DNA from: Pagrus major
Lineage: Eukaryota; Chordata; Actinopteri; Spariformes; Sparidae
Assembly: GCF_040436345.1 (NCBI RefSeq)
Contig: NC_133221.1
Span: 18,969,165 to 19,033,164, forward strand
Reading direction: 5' to 3'
Length of the DNA stretch: 64,000 bases
The translations under genes were made by a program, and so were the position numbers. Positions 35,251 through 47,357 of the stretch are shown one piece after another; positions within the stretch are counted from its first letter, which is position 1, and the number at the start of each line of letters is the position of its first letter. The notes under the pieces were generated by a model. The model was not told where the DNA came from. It searched no databases and was given only the letters and a program-made list of their open reading frames with translations.

Positions 35251-38200
35251 ATGGCAAATGGAAACCAAACAGATGTGTACTTGTCTGAGCAGGTGATCGT
35301 TTTGTTTTCGTGCGCGCTGTCGTTTCTGGGCTCCTCGCTCATCATCCTCACCTACATTATTTGGTCAGACTTGAGGACGACTCCGAGGAAGCTCCTGGTT
35401 TACCTCTCGGTGTCTGACTGGCTCTCCGCCGTCTCATACGCATATGGAGTCTGGAGAGTTTTTCGCACCAACTCGGTGGACTGCATCGTTCAGGGGGCGA
35501 TATCGACTTTCGCCAACACCAGCTCCTTTTTCTGGACGATGGCCATCGCTGTTTACCTGTATGTTTTCATCGTGAGGTCCAGCCAAAGAGTCGCTGACAG
35601 CCTGGTGTTGTTTTTCCACCTCGTCAGGTAAGTGCGTAGGTTGGGTCTAAGTTAGTTTTCTTCGTGACTGCTATGCTAACTATAGGCTATTGTTATTTTT
35701 GTTGCTAGCAACTAGACAAGTCAAGTTTACGTAGTTAGCTTCGGTGAGACAACAAAAAATTAAAGCCCCCTGCTGCCTGCTTCATTAAAACCGAGAGTAC
35801 ACTAACTTGTTTCAGCTTAGTTCATGTGTTAGACTGGCCTAATTTATTCATGGAAAATAATAAAGACAAGTTTTAAGGCTATAAAGTTAGCCTCGCAGCT
35901 ATCGCAGCGCCAAGGACAATGTTTCCATGGCAACACGGCCAAGGAGTGTTCTGAGCCACCGCGCGCAGAGTAACCTTCTTAAAGGAGCTGGCCTTTTTTC
36001 AGATAAACACACTGAAAGGCAAGTTATCGCATTTGTTCAAGTGAAATTAAAACAAATACCCGTTTGTTTGTTTTTATTATGTCAAATGCAGATACTACTA
36101 AACATCTACATGCAAAAACTTGCTTTGAGGCAGGTTAACTTGATCTTGAACTGAGGTCTCCAGATAGTGTTTTTTAAGCTCCATCTCTCAGTGGGACATC
36201 AATGTTATCACAATAATCACACTTAAAGTTACTTCCCAGTTGTTTATCTGCTTTGGCAAAGTAGTATTGCGACTATATGGAGGCTGCTGTGTTTGCTAAC
36301 TAAATGGCCTATTAGATCTAAATGAGTGCTGGTAAAGAAACCTTTATTTATTTTTTTTATCGCTGTAGGCTGTTTATTATCACTTTAAAATTACAGTCTA
36401 GTCCCATAATGATTTAATTATGTCTCACAACGACATAATTATCTTTAATGTCTTTGTAGCATTGTCTAAATCTGTTTTTTAATTAGCAAGTTTATCCTAC
36501 AGCACCTTTCAAATACAGGGCAATTCAATGAGACATTAAAACAGGATATAAAACAACACATAGCAATACTGGAATGGCACTCAATAGAGTGCATACCTCC
36601 GCCAAGGTCCAACAGTCCCCTTTAATTCAATCAAACCTAATCCCACACCGAAGTGAAAAGCCTGGCTTGGGGAGTAACAGAATACATGTAACAGGATTAT
36701 GTAATCTGGATACAAAAAAAGGGTAACCGTATTCTGGTTAAGTTACAGAACTTCTTTTTTTAATTGAATTACAAATACATTCAATAAAAAAGACTGAAGA
36801 TTACTAACAAAAAAAAGATTGAGATACTGGTTGTAACAATGCACATGTGCACACACACGACAACACTTCACGTGTCTCACACAACATCACTCTGGTCTGG
36901 AGTGAAAATGAATACCTGTATTAAGATTGAATAAAAGTTATCTTATTTATATTTATTTTCTCAAGTCTTTTTTGCATATGTTTGGTATTGAGGTTATCCA
37001 AAAGTAACGGAAAGTAACCCATAACTGCTTAAACATAATTTGAGCTCACCATATATAGGATCAGCATTAAATTGTATTTACTCATAGATACCTGCCACCT
37101 AAATAGGCCTGATCCATGCATTATTCCCTGAGAAATTAACAAAGATGTCGCAAAACTCCCTATGTCCTGATGTTAAAGAAAGTGAGAGAAGACCCATCCC
37201 TTTTTCTAGATCTGCTTAAAAAGTGAAACAGCAGAATGAAAATTTCAGTGTAATAATCACAGTGCAAGATATGGATGAATAATCCCAAATTTAATTTAAT
37301 AAAATGTAGTGGCAAACGTGAAAGTTGAGAGAGAGTTGGAGCAGAACTTGGGCTATCTGTAGATACGTGGAGCATAGAAACTGAACGCTGCTTCCCCATG
37401 TTAACATCAAGCTGTTCTCTGCTCCCTTACGTGTTCTTTGTATTACACCTCTTACAGGAAGCAAACATTCAGATTTATTTGTTTATGTTGTTGAGTGAGT
37501 AACACTTGGAAATTCTCTGCAACTGCTTGTCTCACTTTCATGCAGGTGATGAAATTAGATGAAAAAGACATGGACTGACATCAACAGGGGGGAATGTTTT
37601 GACTTGGTTGACTGACATGGAATTATTGTTGCCCTCGTCTACTGGTTCATGGAAATTGTTCTCACTTGGTGCAAGAGTTGACTTAAATAAAACTCTGATT
37701 CATTTGTACCTTTTTTTCATATCTAATTTAAAGTGACACTGTAGTCAAATGTAACTAAAGTAGATGAGTAGAAATTACATAACTCAAATGGAAAAGGAAT
37801 ATATAACATTAATTTTGCCATTTTCATTTCATCATGTTTGCTCCTGTGTTTGCTATTGCCTTAAGATAAAACAACTTTTTAAATAACAATTAGGGGAAGT
37901 CAGCTCCCTTTAATCATCACAAAGGAACAGAAATTTTGACATTAACAAGATGTATTCCTCTTTACTTTGAATATATCATACTTAAACAAATTAGATTGCC
38001 ATAGTTATTAGATTTGGTCATTTAAATTACACAAGATATACTACACAATGTAGGTAGAATTTGATTTGTCCCTAAATGAAGCAATATTTCTTTATTTTTA
38101 AGCAGAATTGCCACCCAAACCTGATGAGCAAGCAATAATATCATGTATGTTTTTATGTACTAAAAGTCATTAGCCACCACAATTACCAAAACAGTGAAAG

Positions 38201-41200
38201 ATCACAGCCACACAACTCTTTAGGATTGGGTTTTTCAGGATTAAACCCTCATAAAACAAGCTTTCACTGTTTAACAACTATCTATATGAAGGAAGTTAAA
38301 AGGTTAAGCAAACCACTTGTTCCATTATAAGCTCCAGTCTACTTTGAATGCTCTGAATCAGCACATACGTCCTCTGTTGTCAGCTTTCCTTCTGCACATT
38401 AATGAGCTGTCCATGTTGATTGTGAAGATGTGAGGAGGGAGTTGATTCACTGTGCTCGCTGTATAATTGATCTATTTTTGGACACAAGAACATTTTCACC
38501 CCTGGGTGCGCCTCGCAGCAGCGTCTGTGGTTGTTGTCATTCTGATTCTGTTTCTGTGAATTCTCAAATGCTCCATTGAATTGAAGATCGCACAACAGAG
38601 CCATTCATCAAGGGATGTATGCATAACACACACACACACAAATAACAAGGCCTTAAGCACTGTGGTATTTCCAATGATCAAGCTTATACTGCCTTGAAAG
38701 TATTCTTTTAATTTGGTGTTTTAAGAGAGGAGGCATTACTTCAGGGGGAAGCGGAGCAAACATTGTCCTACAAAGTGTTGAAATCACTTTGTGGTTTTAT
38801 GATGCACAGAACACATGCAACACTACTGGTATGACTCTGCACTGACTCTGCACAATGAACTATGTAACGCCAACAAGCCTTAAGCACAAAGTAATCTATC
38901 ACATGGTGTCACATGTCTTTGCAGTGTTAATGCTGAACCCAACAAACAATTACTTAGAAACTTTGTGGAGATGTTTAAAGATAGGATGTTTTGTTAAACT
39001 TTTGAGGAAGTCAAGTTTAATCTTCCGTCTGTTTTGTGCTCTAGCTGGGGCGTTCCACTGGCCATCACCGTTGCAGCCGTGTCCCTGGGCAAGATTGGCT
39101 ATGGTGCATCAGAGGTGTCGGTGGGCTGGTGCTGGGTCACTGTTGGTGCTCCTGACGGGGTCCTGTGGATGTTGCTTACCGGAAAGATCTGGGAGTTCAT
39201 GGCCTATCTCACCCTTCCCGTCCTCTACATCCTGATCAAGAGACACATCTACATAGCGGTGAGATCCAAACCAGGATTTTACCAGTTCAATGCTAGCTCT
39301 TATAGTCTTACAGCGGAGTCATGTATTTAAAGGATTTCCTTTTCTGTCAAATAACCTGTCAAGATATAAATATAAAACACAATTTAAACCAGAAAGTACT
39401 CAGAGATAGGGCAACTAACAATTATTTATTATTATTTATTCTAAAATGTCAAAAATGCGCATCACAATTTTCCCCAAATAACATCTTCAGATTTCTTTTT
39501 TTATCCAACCAACAGTCCGAAACCCAAAGACTCTTCATTTATGATCATAAATGAAAAAGAAAAACAGCAAATACTTACATTTAAGAAGCTGGAACCAGCA
39601 AATGTTTGACATTTTGCTTGAAAAATGAATGAAATGATTGATCTACTATCAAAACAGTTGGCAATTCATTATTTTCTTTTGATTAATTAATCAACTTAAT
39701 ATTGCATCTCTTCTCAGAGAGCACACACCTCAGCCATAGTAATGATACACATGTCTGTTTATTTATCAAACAAATGCACCATAGACATTAGGATTCATCA
39801 TCTGGGCACAGACGTTTACAAAATTTCATGGCAATCCATGTAATAGTTGTAAAGATATTTTACATAAAGGTTACCAGCATAAACATCAGGTTAGTCTGCA
39901 TAATATGGTACAAACAATAAACTATTAAAATCATAATGATGTGGCATTTGTTGTGATCTGTACCAAACAGACACCTGCAGAACAAGATTTGTAGGCCAGG
40001 GCATCTCTGTAGCGCTCCAGTACTTCATTATAATGGTGTTTTGTCTCACATTTTACCTTCATCAAACACGGCTTTCTGTGATTTAAAAATTACATTTGGC
40101 CGTATTATGATTTTTGATTATATTTCGATTAATTGTTCAGGCCAAAGTCAGGGGGTGACAGAAGTTAGATAGATTCATCCTCTGAGGACCATGAATGTCT
40201 GTAAAAGCATTGTACTCCATCAAATAGTGTTGAGATATGTCAGTCATGACCAAAGTGGTGAACTGAACTACATGGCCATTACTAGAGCTGTGCTGCTAGT
40301 ATGGCTAAAAATCTCTGTCTTACTATATTAAGAAATCCTCTTAAAAAGTCATCCATCTGCCTCTTGATCCACAACAAAAAATTTAGGTTTTTCTTCAGGA
40401 CATGAATTTCAAATTTTATTTCAAATCTATTTACAAGTTTTTGAGGACAACGCGTAAACAACTAGAACATAAAAGCAAAACCTCTTTTGCGGAGATGGTT
40501 TTTCTAATCTGCATAAACATGTCTGCCTCAAATAGCTGTCATGTTGAGACTACATTTTAAATGTCCTTGATGAAAACATCTCATTCTCTTTATTTATATT
40601 CTTTTTTCTGCTTCATGTTTCACAAAACAACTGTCTGACGCAGCATGCTGCCTTGTCCGAGTACCGTCCCATCTTAGCCAACAGGCCGCAGTCACACTCC
40701 TTCTCCTCCATGGCTGATGTGAAGCTTACACTCATTCCCATTATCTTCATCGTCCTGCGCATTTGGAGCACAGTGCGCTTCATCCTGCTGCTAGCTGGCT
40801 CTTTGGCCAGACAGCACCCGCTGCTGGTCACTCTACATGTGAGTTAATCTGTGGTGTACTCCTCCTGCTCAGTGCATCTTCATCCTTTAGATTGCGTGTG
40901 TGTGTCTGTGTGCATGAGTTGTTTTGGGCGTGTGACAGCACATATGTATGGGTGTATACATATTTAACTTAGCATATGATGGTGTGACTACATGCTGTCA
41001 AGCCTGTGAATCATCACGCCATCATTGTGAAATGCTTCCTGTGTAAATCATATTGTCACTCAGAGCGTGTGTGTGTGAAATATGTTTATTTGATATAGTA
41101 ATAAAATATTTCATAGAAAAAATATTGTATAAGTCAATTAAAAAAAATATTGTAGTAAATAAAGATATTGAATGTCCACTTGTTACTGTCATTAGCTGCA

Positions 41201-41534
41201 ATCATAATATGATATTGTCTTTGTCATTTTTAACCCATTAAAGGACATTTTATTCCAATGTGATAATTTATTGCTGCCATTCTCCCCTTAAACACTTTAT
41301 TTTTGGACCCTACAGGGAATTGGCAACACCTCCCAGGGAGCAGCCAACTGCATCATGTTCGTACTGTGTACTCAGCCTATCCGCACGCGGCTCTGCACCG
41401 CGCTCTGCTGCTGCAACAAGTGTCGGGCGGAGGTGCAGTACTCGCATGACGCTACTCCGAGGCTGCTGCCAGGACAGGACACCTCCGCACACACAGAAGA
41501 AGACGGCACCAGTCAAGTCCGGACTGATAGATGA
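35251..41534 (+). CDS. gpr157: G protein-coupled receptor 157, complete coding region
   Basis: GPR157 is a seven-helix orphan receptor, reported in primary cilia of neural progenitors with Gq coupling. Four coding exons join in phase: 35251-35627, 39045-39258, 40644-40838 and 41316-41534. They encode 334 residues, against 335 in human. The N-terminus carries an NQT glycosylation site. Exon 1 covers the first three membrane helices, exon 2 starts SWGVPLAIT and includes VSVGWCW and LWMLLTGK, exon 3 holds SEYRPIL and RIWSTVRF, and exon 4 starts GIGNTSQGAANCIMFVLCT. A Cys-rich stretch (CTALCCCNKC) follows the last helix and may be palmitoylated, an inference. The tail ends in an acidic, Thr-rich segment. 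All introns have GT/AG ends. The neighbours mir-34a and slc2a5 sit as in mammals. Confidence 0.97.
36665..37030. repeat. Dispersed repeat in gpr157 intron 1
   Basis: Words such as AACAGGATTATGTAATCTGG, GGTAACCGTATTCTGGTTA and AGTAACGGAAAGTAACCC belong to a widespread fish repeat from memory. The rest of intron 1 (35628-39044) shows no exon. Confidence 0.5.
39405..39715 (-). repeat. Dispersed repeat family A, inverted copy
   Basis: Located in gpr157 intron 2. It reads GCAACTAACAATTATT at its left edge, then CCAACCAACAGTCCGAAACC and GGAACCAGCAAATGTTTGAC, then GATTAATTAATC words: the complement of the copies at 29755 and 33480. Confidence 0.7.
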
Positions 41535-42395
41535 TACTAGACTCTGGAGGTCTCTGCTTTACATTGAGCCTCATTACAGGAAGTGCCTGCAGCGAGGGTT
41601 GGCGGTTCTGCAGGTGTATCCACATGTGCGTGTGTCACTGGAAAAAGCCAACATGCCTGCACTCTGGGTGATGAGGTTGATGCTTCCTGACTGTATGAAT
41701 ATGTTGCACACAAATATTGTAGTTTGATAGATGGGTGTTATATCAAACTCCGAAGTGCAGTTTTAGTTCTCTTTACATGTGTTTTGGTGGCATTTTGAGC
41801 ACTTGTGCCTTCTGTGAAAGACCATTAGCAGCTTTATTTATCATGTACTGTGTGGATTCACTTACATAAAAGTTACTTACATTCTGAGGTATCACTGTGA
41901 GATGAATATTCAGTTTTCACCTTGTTTACTGAGTTTTCAAGTATTGTAATAATGGGAAAATGTGTGTGAAGGTATTAAGTTGTAACAACTCTAGAATTCT
42001 TACTTGAAGTGAAGTTCTTTTTATTGTTATTGTTACTGTTTCACAGAAAGCTTGAAGTGATAACTTATGACAATTAAAGTCTATTGGCTGTGAAAAGTTA
42101 GCTGTTTTCTTTGAAGAAATTGCACAAAACAGACTTAATGTGACTTAATGTGTTAAGCTAAAGTTCACATCAGTTATAGAGGATTTGCAGCAGGAAAAAA
42201 AGACTTTATCAATATAATCATTCCATTCCTGTATTCTTAATCTTCCCCGTACTGTAATCTGTTGTCGATCTGTGTGCTCAGTCATTGTTTTTTTAAAATA
42301 TGGCTCAATACATTTCATGTTCTGGAGCTTTATAGCTATAAGAAAGGAAATCTTTATTTAGTGGAGGATGCAGAACAAAATGCCTCCAGCCACCT
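41535..42395 (+). other. gpr157: gpr157 3' UTR and downstream
   Basis: AT-rich sequence follows the gpr157 stop. A weak poly(A)-like word (AATTAAAG) is at about 42070. No other feature is seen. Confidence 0.4.
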
Positions 42396-42399
42396 CAAG

Positions 42400-42650
42400 T
42401 TGTCTGTCCGTCCGGCCCATTCTTGTGAACGGAAGAACGCTGTGAGGGAATTTCTTCAGATTTGGCACAAATGTCCACATGGACTCAAGAACGAATTTAT
42501 GGGATTTTGGTTGTCAAAGGTCACCGTGACCTCATGGCATCCCATTCTTTTGAAGGCGATATCTCAGAAACGCATCAAAGGGATTTCTTCAAATTAGGCA
42601 CAGATGTCGTTTAGCTTCATATCCCAAAGGTCAACTTCACTGTGGCATCA
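42400..42650. repeat. Dispersed repeat with GGGAATTTCTTCAGATTTGG
   Basis: The words GGGAATTTCTTCAGATTTGG, CAAAGGTCACCGTGACCTCA and GCGATATCTCAGAAACGC are a very common fish repeat from memory. It is partly duplicated inside itself (CAAAGGGATTTCTTCAAATT). Confidence 0.65.
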
Positions 42651-42944
42651 TAATGTGCTGCTAAAAATGTTGTGGCCATTTTTCAAAGACATAGCTCAGG
42701 AGCAGCAACTTGTGACCGGTGCATGGAGGCATACAACTGCGGTGCGGTAATTCTAGTCTATGAATGTTTTGACATTTATTATCTAAAGTGGAAACCTGTC
42801 ACTGTTATCCATCGTAACCCTAACCCGCTCAAGCTGACCATAGCTGCTGCTCCGCTTCTTCTTTTGTTCCCGGAAACTGCTAACCTTTTACAGCCATCGT
42901 TGAAGCAAGATATTGATTTTGTTTTTTTATTTTGAGTATATTAT

Positions 42945-43290
42945 CACTTTAAATGTCCATTGTGTAGGATTTAGGCGAGCTTTTGGTACAATTGGAATAT
43001 GATATTGATAATCGTGTTTTTTATTAGTATATACAACAAGAATATTTTATGTTACCTTAGAGTGAGCCTTTTATATCTACAGAGTGAAGTGGTCCTCTTC
43101 CCTGGAGGCCGCTGTGTTGCACCGCCGTGATTCTAAAGTAGCCCAGAACAGACGAACCAAACACCGTCTTGCCTTTTTTCCAAACTCTTGTGCCCACTTT
43201 AGAAGGGGTAAAACAAAGGGTATTTCATTGGTGGCAATCTGCTGCCACACCTCTAGATGCCACTAAATTTTACACACTGAACGTTTAACA
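42945..43290. mobile_element. Non-autonomous DNA transposon copy (TGTGTAGGATTTAG family)
   Basis: The left edge CATTGTGTAGGATTTAGG and right edge CACTAAATTTTACACACTGA are near-inverted. Inside are GAGGCCGCTGTGTTGCACCG and AGTAGCCCAGAACAGACG, words typical of an abundant teleost element from memory. Confidence 0.65.
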
Positions 43291-43299
43291 TATTCTGCA

Positions 43300-45420
43300 G
43301 CGTGACTCTGATATAAAATAATTTCCAGCGTACTGTATAACGTGACTATTCAAAAAGTTTGTATGCAAGAATTAGACTTGGCCATCTTTTTATAATATAA
43401 TAAATGAAAATAAGATATGGACACAGTTTTATCTCAGTGTTCAATTCACTTCAATATATACACCAGAGTCACATTCTACGACGCTGCTCATGTCAGACCT
43501 TGATGTCTTTGTCAAAACCTTTTCATTCTTGCGTCACTTCATAGTTGCAACATTTTTCAGACAGCAGTTGCAAAAGCCAATCACTTTTCAGCATGTCACC
43601 AAAATTTACACTACATCATCACAGTCATTGCGGTCAGGATGCATGACCTGTCATCATCACATGCCGTCCTTCCTCCTTGAAACCAGCGCCTCACTTCTCC
43701 TTTGACCCCTGCTGTTGTTGGCTCCTGTTTGCCCGACTGAGCTGCAGGCTGAATGCATACCAACGAGATGTATGAACCCACTGAACCTCATGGGACTGAC
43801 CCGGTTTACAACCACGACAATACCTCCTCAAGCTCCTTCGGCTCTTTAAAATATTGTCTAAGATCCATTGAGTCCTAACAGGCCTGCATTCAAATAAGAT
43901 TCATTACTGTGTTGATGTTTGGGAAAGGTGAGGAAGGAGAAACTGCACCATGTTGACAGCCAATTTCCTCTTATCCTCAAGTTTGACTCTCACAAAGGGC
44001 AAGCGTTTATTTTGGGAGGTATTGTTTGGTCTGTTTGATGAATTAGGCAATGTAGAGGTGCATGATATTGCTGTAATAAGCCTTTATATCAGGTCAGACG
44101 CACTTTTCATTACACGGCAACAGCACTGTGATCTTATGAGGACAGTAAGTTCTCATACATTTAATCCTGAACATGGAGACTTTTACTGTTTATACGGAAA
44201 ATATTAAAAACATAAATACACAGTTTTTATGAGATCAACAGTTTCCATACAATCTAATTTTATCCGTGGTCTAGATTCATGCGACACAGTGCAGAGTTCG
44301 CTCCCTCAGGACCATCAGTAACACTGACATAGCACGGGATACCGTGTCTGGGAAAATGGAGGCAGCTGTTTATGCTGATGACATCCAAAACGGCCAGTGC
44401 ACAGTTTTCTGTCCTTGAGGACGGCAGAGGCCACACAGAGGACCGACACTTACTGTATTTCCTGCAGGAATTAATCCATTGTGTGCATTCAGAGATTTGG
44501 CTGACATTGAGGTAACTGGAGCCTTCAGAAACACTTAAGGATGAGGGTTCTGCTCTCTCCTCTGCTGGCTCTCTGCCCACTTAATTCATTACGTTAAAGA
44601 GTACCAGAGGGCCGTACTACGCTGCGCAGGGTGACCATTCACTAGTCAAGTTAATGGAAGCCTTTTTTTGCCACAACACAGGCTGTTCATTTGGCTGTGT
44701 CAGTCGTTCTTGGAGCCAATTGTCAAACACATTGTCCACCAAAGGTAATGGGCAGTAGGTCAGAGCTGCGACAGGACGTTTTAATTAGATCTGACAGAAC
44801 AGTTTTTACACATGTAATAAAAAAACATCAGATTTTCAGATTATATATTCCCTAAATGTCCCAGCTCACACTGCAATGTCCATCTGTCTTCATGTGTTTC
44901 TCGTTCTTCCTTTGAGGCCAAAAGGTCACAGTTTCCGTTTGTTTCCCATGAGAAAACATTATTATATTATCATCTCAGTGTGACCTCATGGGTGCATTCT
45001 CCTAATGAAGGATCCTGCAAATGGCTCCATCATGTTTTAAGGTTTCACTCCTCAAAATACATGTAGCTGCTGTCACACATCTGAGTGGTACAAGGGAGCA
45101 AGGCAAGGAGCCAAATGAAGACAGTCCAGGCAGAGAGGAAGGGCTCTGTGTTTTTTTGACAAACTACTTTCTATGGGGACCATCGTAAGAGCCAGCCCTC
45201 CACGATGTGTGGCATTCGCTATTTATACCCTCAAAAAGGAAAACCTGTCTCTATACTCACTAGCAATCTATAACAAATTGATAAGTTTTCTCAATATAAA
45301 AACAAAAGTAACTGAACTGTAAAATCCAAATTATTGTATAATATACGCCTAATAGTTTGTGTGTGACTAGCGTAAACTAGGGCCCGTCATAATAACAAGC
45401 ACTGGGGCCTGTTTTAACTA
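43300..45420. other. Intergenic stretch between gpr157 and slc2a5; nothing recognised
   Basis: I find no exon, RNA gene or clear repeat. SLC2A7, present near here in human, is not seen. Confidence 0.4.
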
Positions 45421-45429
45421 GCTTACGCC

Positions 45430-45680
45430 ACTGCAGGGTTCTCAAAGGTAAAGCTCGGCTGATACTCGATTTGTGGGGCTGATGCTGATATGACATTAGG
45501 TAAGTAAAAATGTCCACTGTCGATATATCGGCCGAAACACACACACATTTTTTGTAATGATCCCTCAAATGTGGTTATAAAACACTTGTGACAGACATAC
45601 AATGGAGGCAGGATATTTTACATATTTACAATAAACTTCAGATGCCAACTGATATATTGGTCAGGCTCTATTCATGGGTC
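45430..45680. repeat. Degenerate dispersed repeat, copy 2 of 2
   Basis: CTCGGCTGATACTCGATTTG then TGGGGCTGATGCTGATAT matches the inverted end of the repeat at 1690-2095. The right edge GATATATTGGTCAGGCTCTA matches its other edge theme. Confidence 0.5.
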
Positions 45681-45684
45681 CTTA

Positions 45685-46100
45685 CAACCCTTGAGGGTTT
45701 GTATATTAGGGGGATCAAGGCCTTGAAAGTTTCTGAAAATTGTCATAGACACACATTGAAAGTGCTTGAATTTCAAAATTTTGTGCACATATAGAAATTT
45801 AACTTAACGTTTTGTAATTAGTACAATTTTGTGTCTGTTTCATGCCACCTGTACACAGCACTGCAACACAACACATTGTATAAACGTTCACACATTCAGG
45901 CCTCTCTCTGTTTAATTATTGTCTGTGTCCTTCTGTAATGCCTGCTAGTTCTGATTATAAAAGTCCTCGGCGTTGTAACAGTAATTAACCTTCATTTGTG
46001 CCTGAAAAATATGTTCTGTCAGGTCGTTAAATTTGAGGATATTGGTCCTGAGAAGTCCTTGAAAAGTCCTTGAATTTGAATTTGTTGGAACCCTGATAAA
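45685..46100. repeat. Dispersed repeat rich in CCTTGAAAGT/CCTTGAATTT
   Basis: It runs from ACCCTTGAGGGTTTG to GAAAAGTCCTTGAATTTGAA and GTTGGAACCCTGAT, a common fish repeat from memory, found just upstream of slc2a5. Confidence 0.55.
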
Positions 46101-47357
46101 TACTGCAGGGCTAATGAGAGAAAGTGGAAACAGGCAAGTGAGACAGTTGGGAAAGCCTGAGAGAATCTGGTGGACAGGTAGAGGATGACAATGAAGGGGT
46201 CTGGGGAAGTGAGAGAGGCAGAATGTGACAGCAAGCTTTATTTTATTGCACCCTTGTGCTAAATCTAGTAAAAACAACCCAAGCAAGAAACTCCATAAAA
46301 TCCTGCAACTCTGTATTCAGCTGGAGTAAAAAAAAAAACACTTTTTTTGCATCTTTTAAACACTGAGCTTTTGATGAAACATTTTGCTGGATCGAAACTA
46401 TTTTATTTTTAATGTTGATGGAAAGATTTCCTGATAACAAGCCGTCTTAGCAGTCTATATAAGTCTGCGGTCTTCCTTATTCCTTTAGAAGATTACACCA
46501 CTCCATTGATTTTAGTTAACAAAATATATAAGTGGTCTCCTAAGAAAATACTGACTACTTTATTTAACAGTACATCTTTTGTGATATTTTGCTCTGAGCA
46601 TATCTGACTTCTGACTCTATTTCCTTCCAGCATGATCCATTCACAGACATACATATAAGGCTTGTTTTTGCAGTGAGGCATCCCAGAAGCAAACAACATC
46701 CAGTTTTACGAGCAAACAGCCTCAGGGCCGTCGTATTGACAAACAGCTTTAGAGATAAGAAGTAATGCAGCACGTGACAAAGCAAAGACAGAGCACACAT
46801 AAAAAGAGATTTGCAGCTGTTGTGTCTCTGTAGAAAATTAGTCTATTCGCTAATCAGTGTGTGAGATGAACTGTCTTCAACGTGAGAACAGATAAATCCT
46901 TCAGATTATACAAGGATCCACATTGAAGTCTCTCCCACTGTGTGTGATTTCAGCATTGTGCCGTCATTTAGTGATAACACCTCGTCTGTAATCCAGCCTG
47001 AAGGTGGATAAGCAATAAAGACACTCGTGTGGCGTTATCATTATGATGATAACATAATGCCAGCCTTTAATGACAGCTGTAGCTCCAATCAATTGAGCTC
47101 ATTTAGCTGAATTTGCAATAAAAGTCGCAGATATCAAGAATCAGCCCAGGGCCTTATTTAATATATCTCAAGTTTATTGCATACAAAATTTCCTGAAGCC
47201 GAGAGCACAGTCAGCAACATGAAAACAATAACCGAAGCCAAGCTGTAAACCACTGCTACGCTCTCTGATCTCGAGTCCAAGGGGCAGGCAGAGACCAGTG
47301 GTGCAGTAATGACAAAGTGAGCTGTTATTATTACACAAAGTGAGTCCAAACACAGCC
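46100..47357. other. Upstream of slc2a5; promoter not resolved
   Basis: No coding exon or clear repeat is visible. Noncoding slc2a5 exons may lie here but cannot be picked out. Confidence 0.35.
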
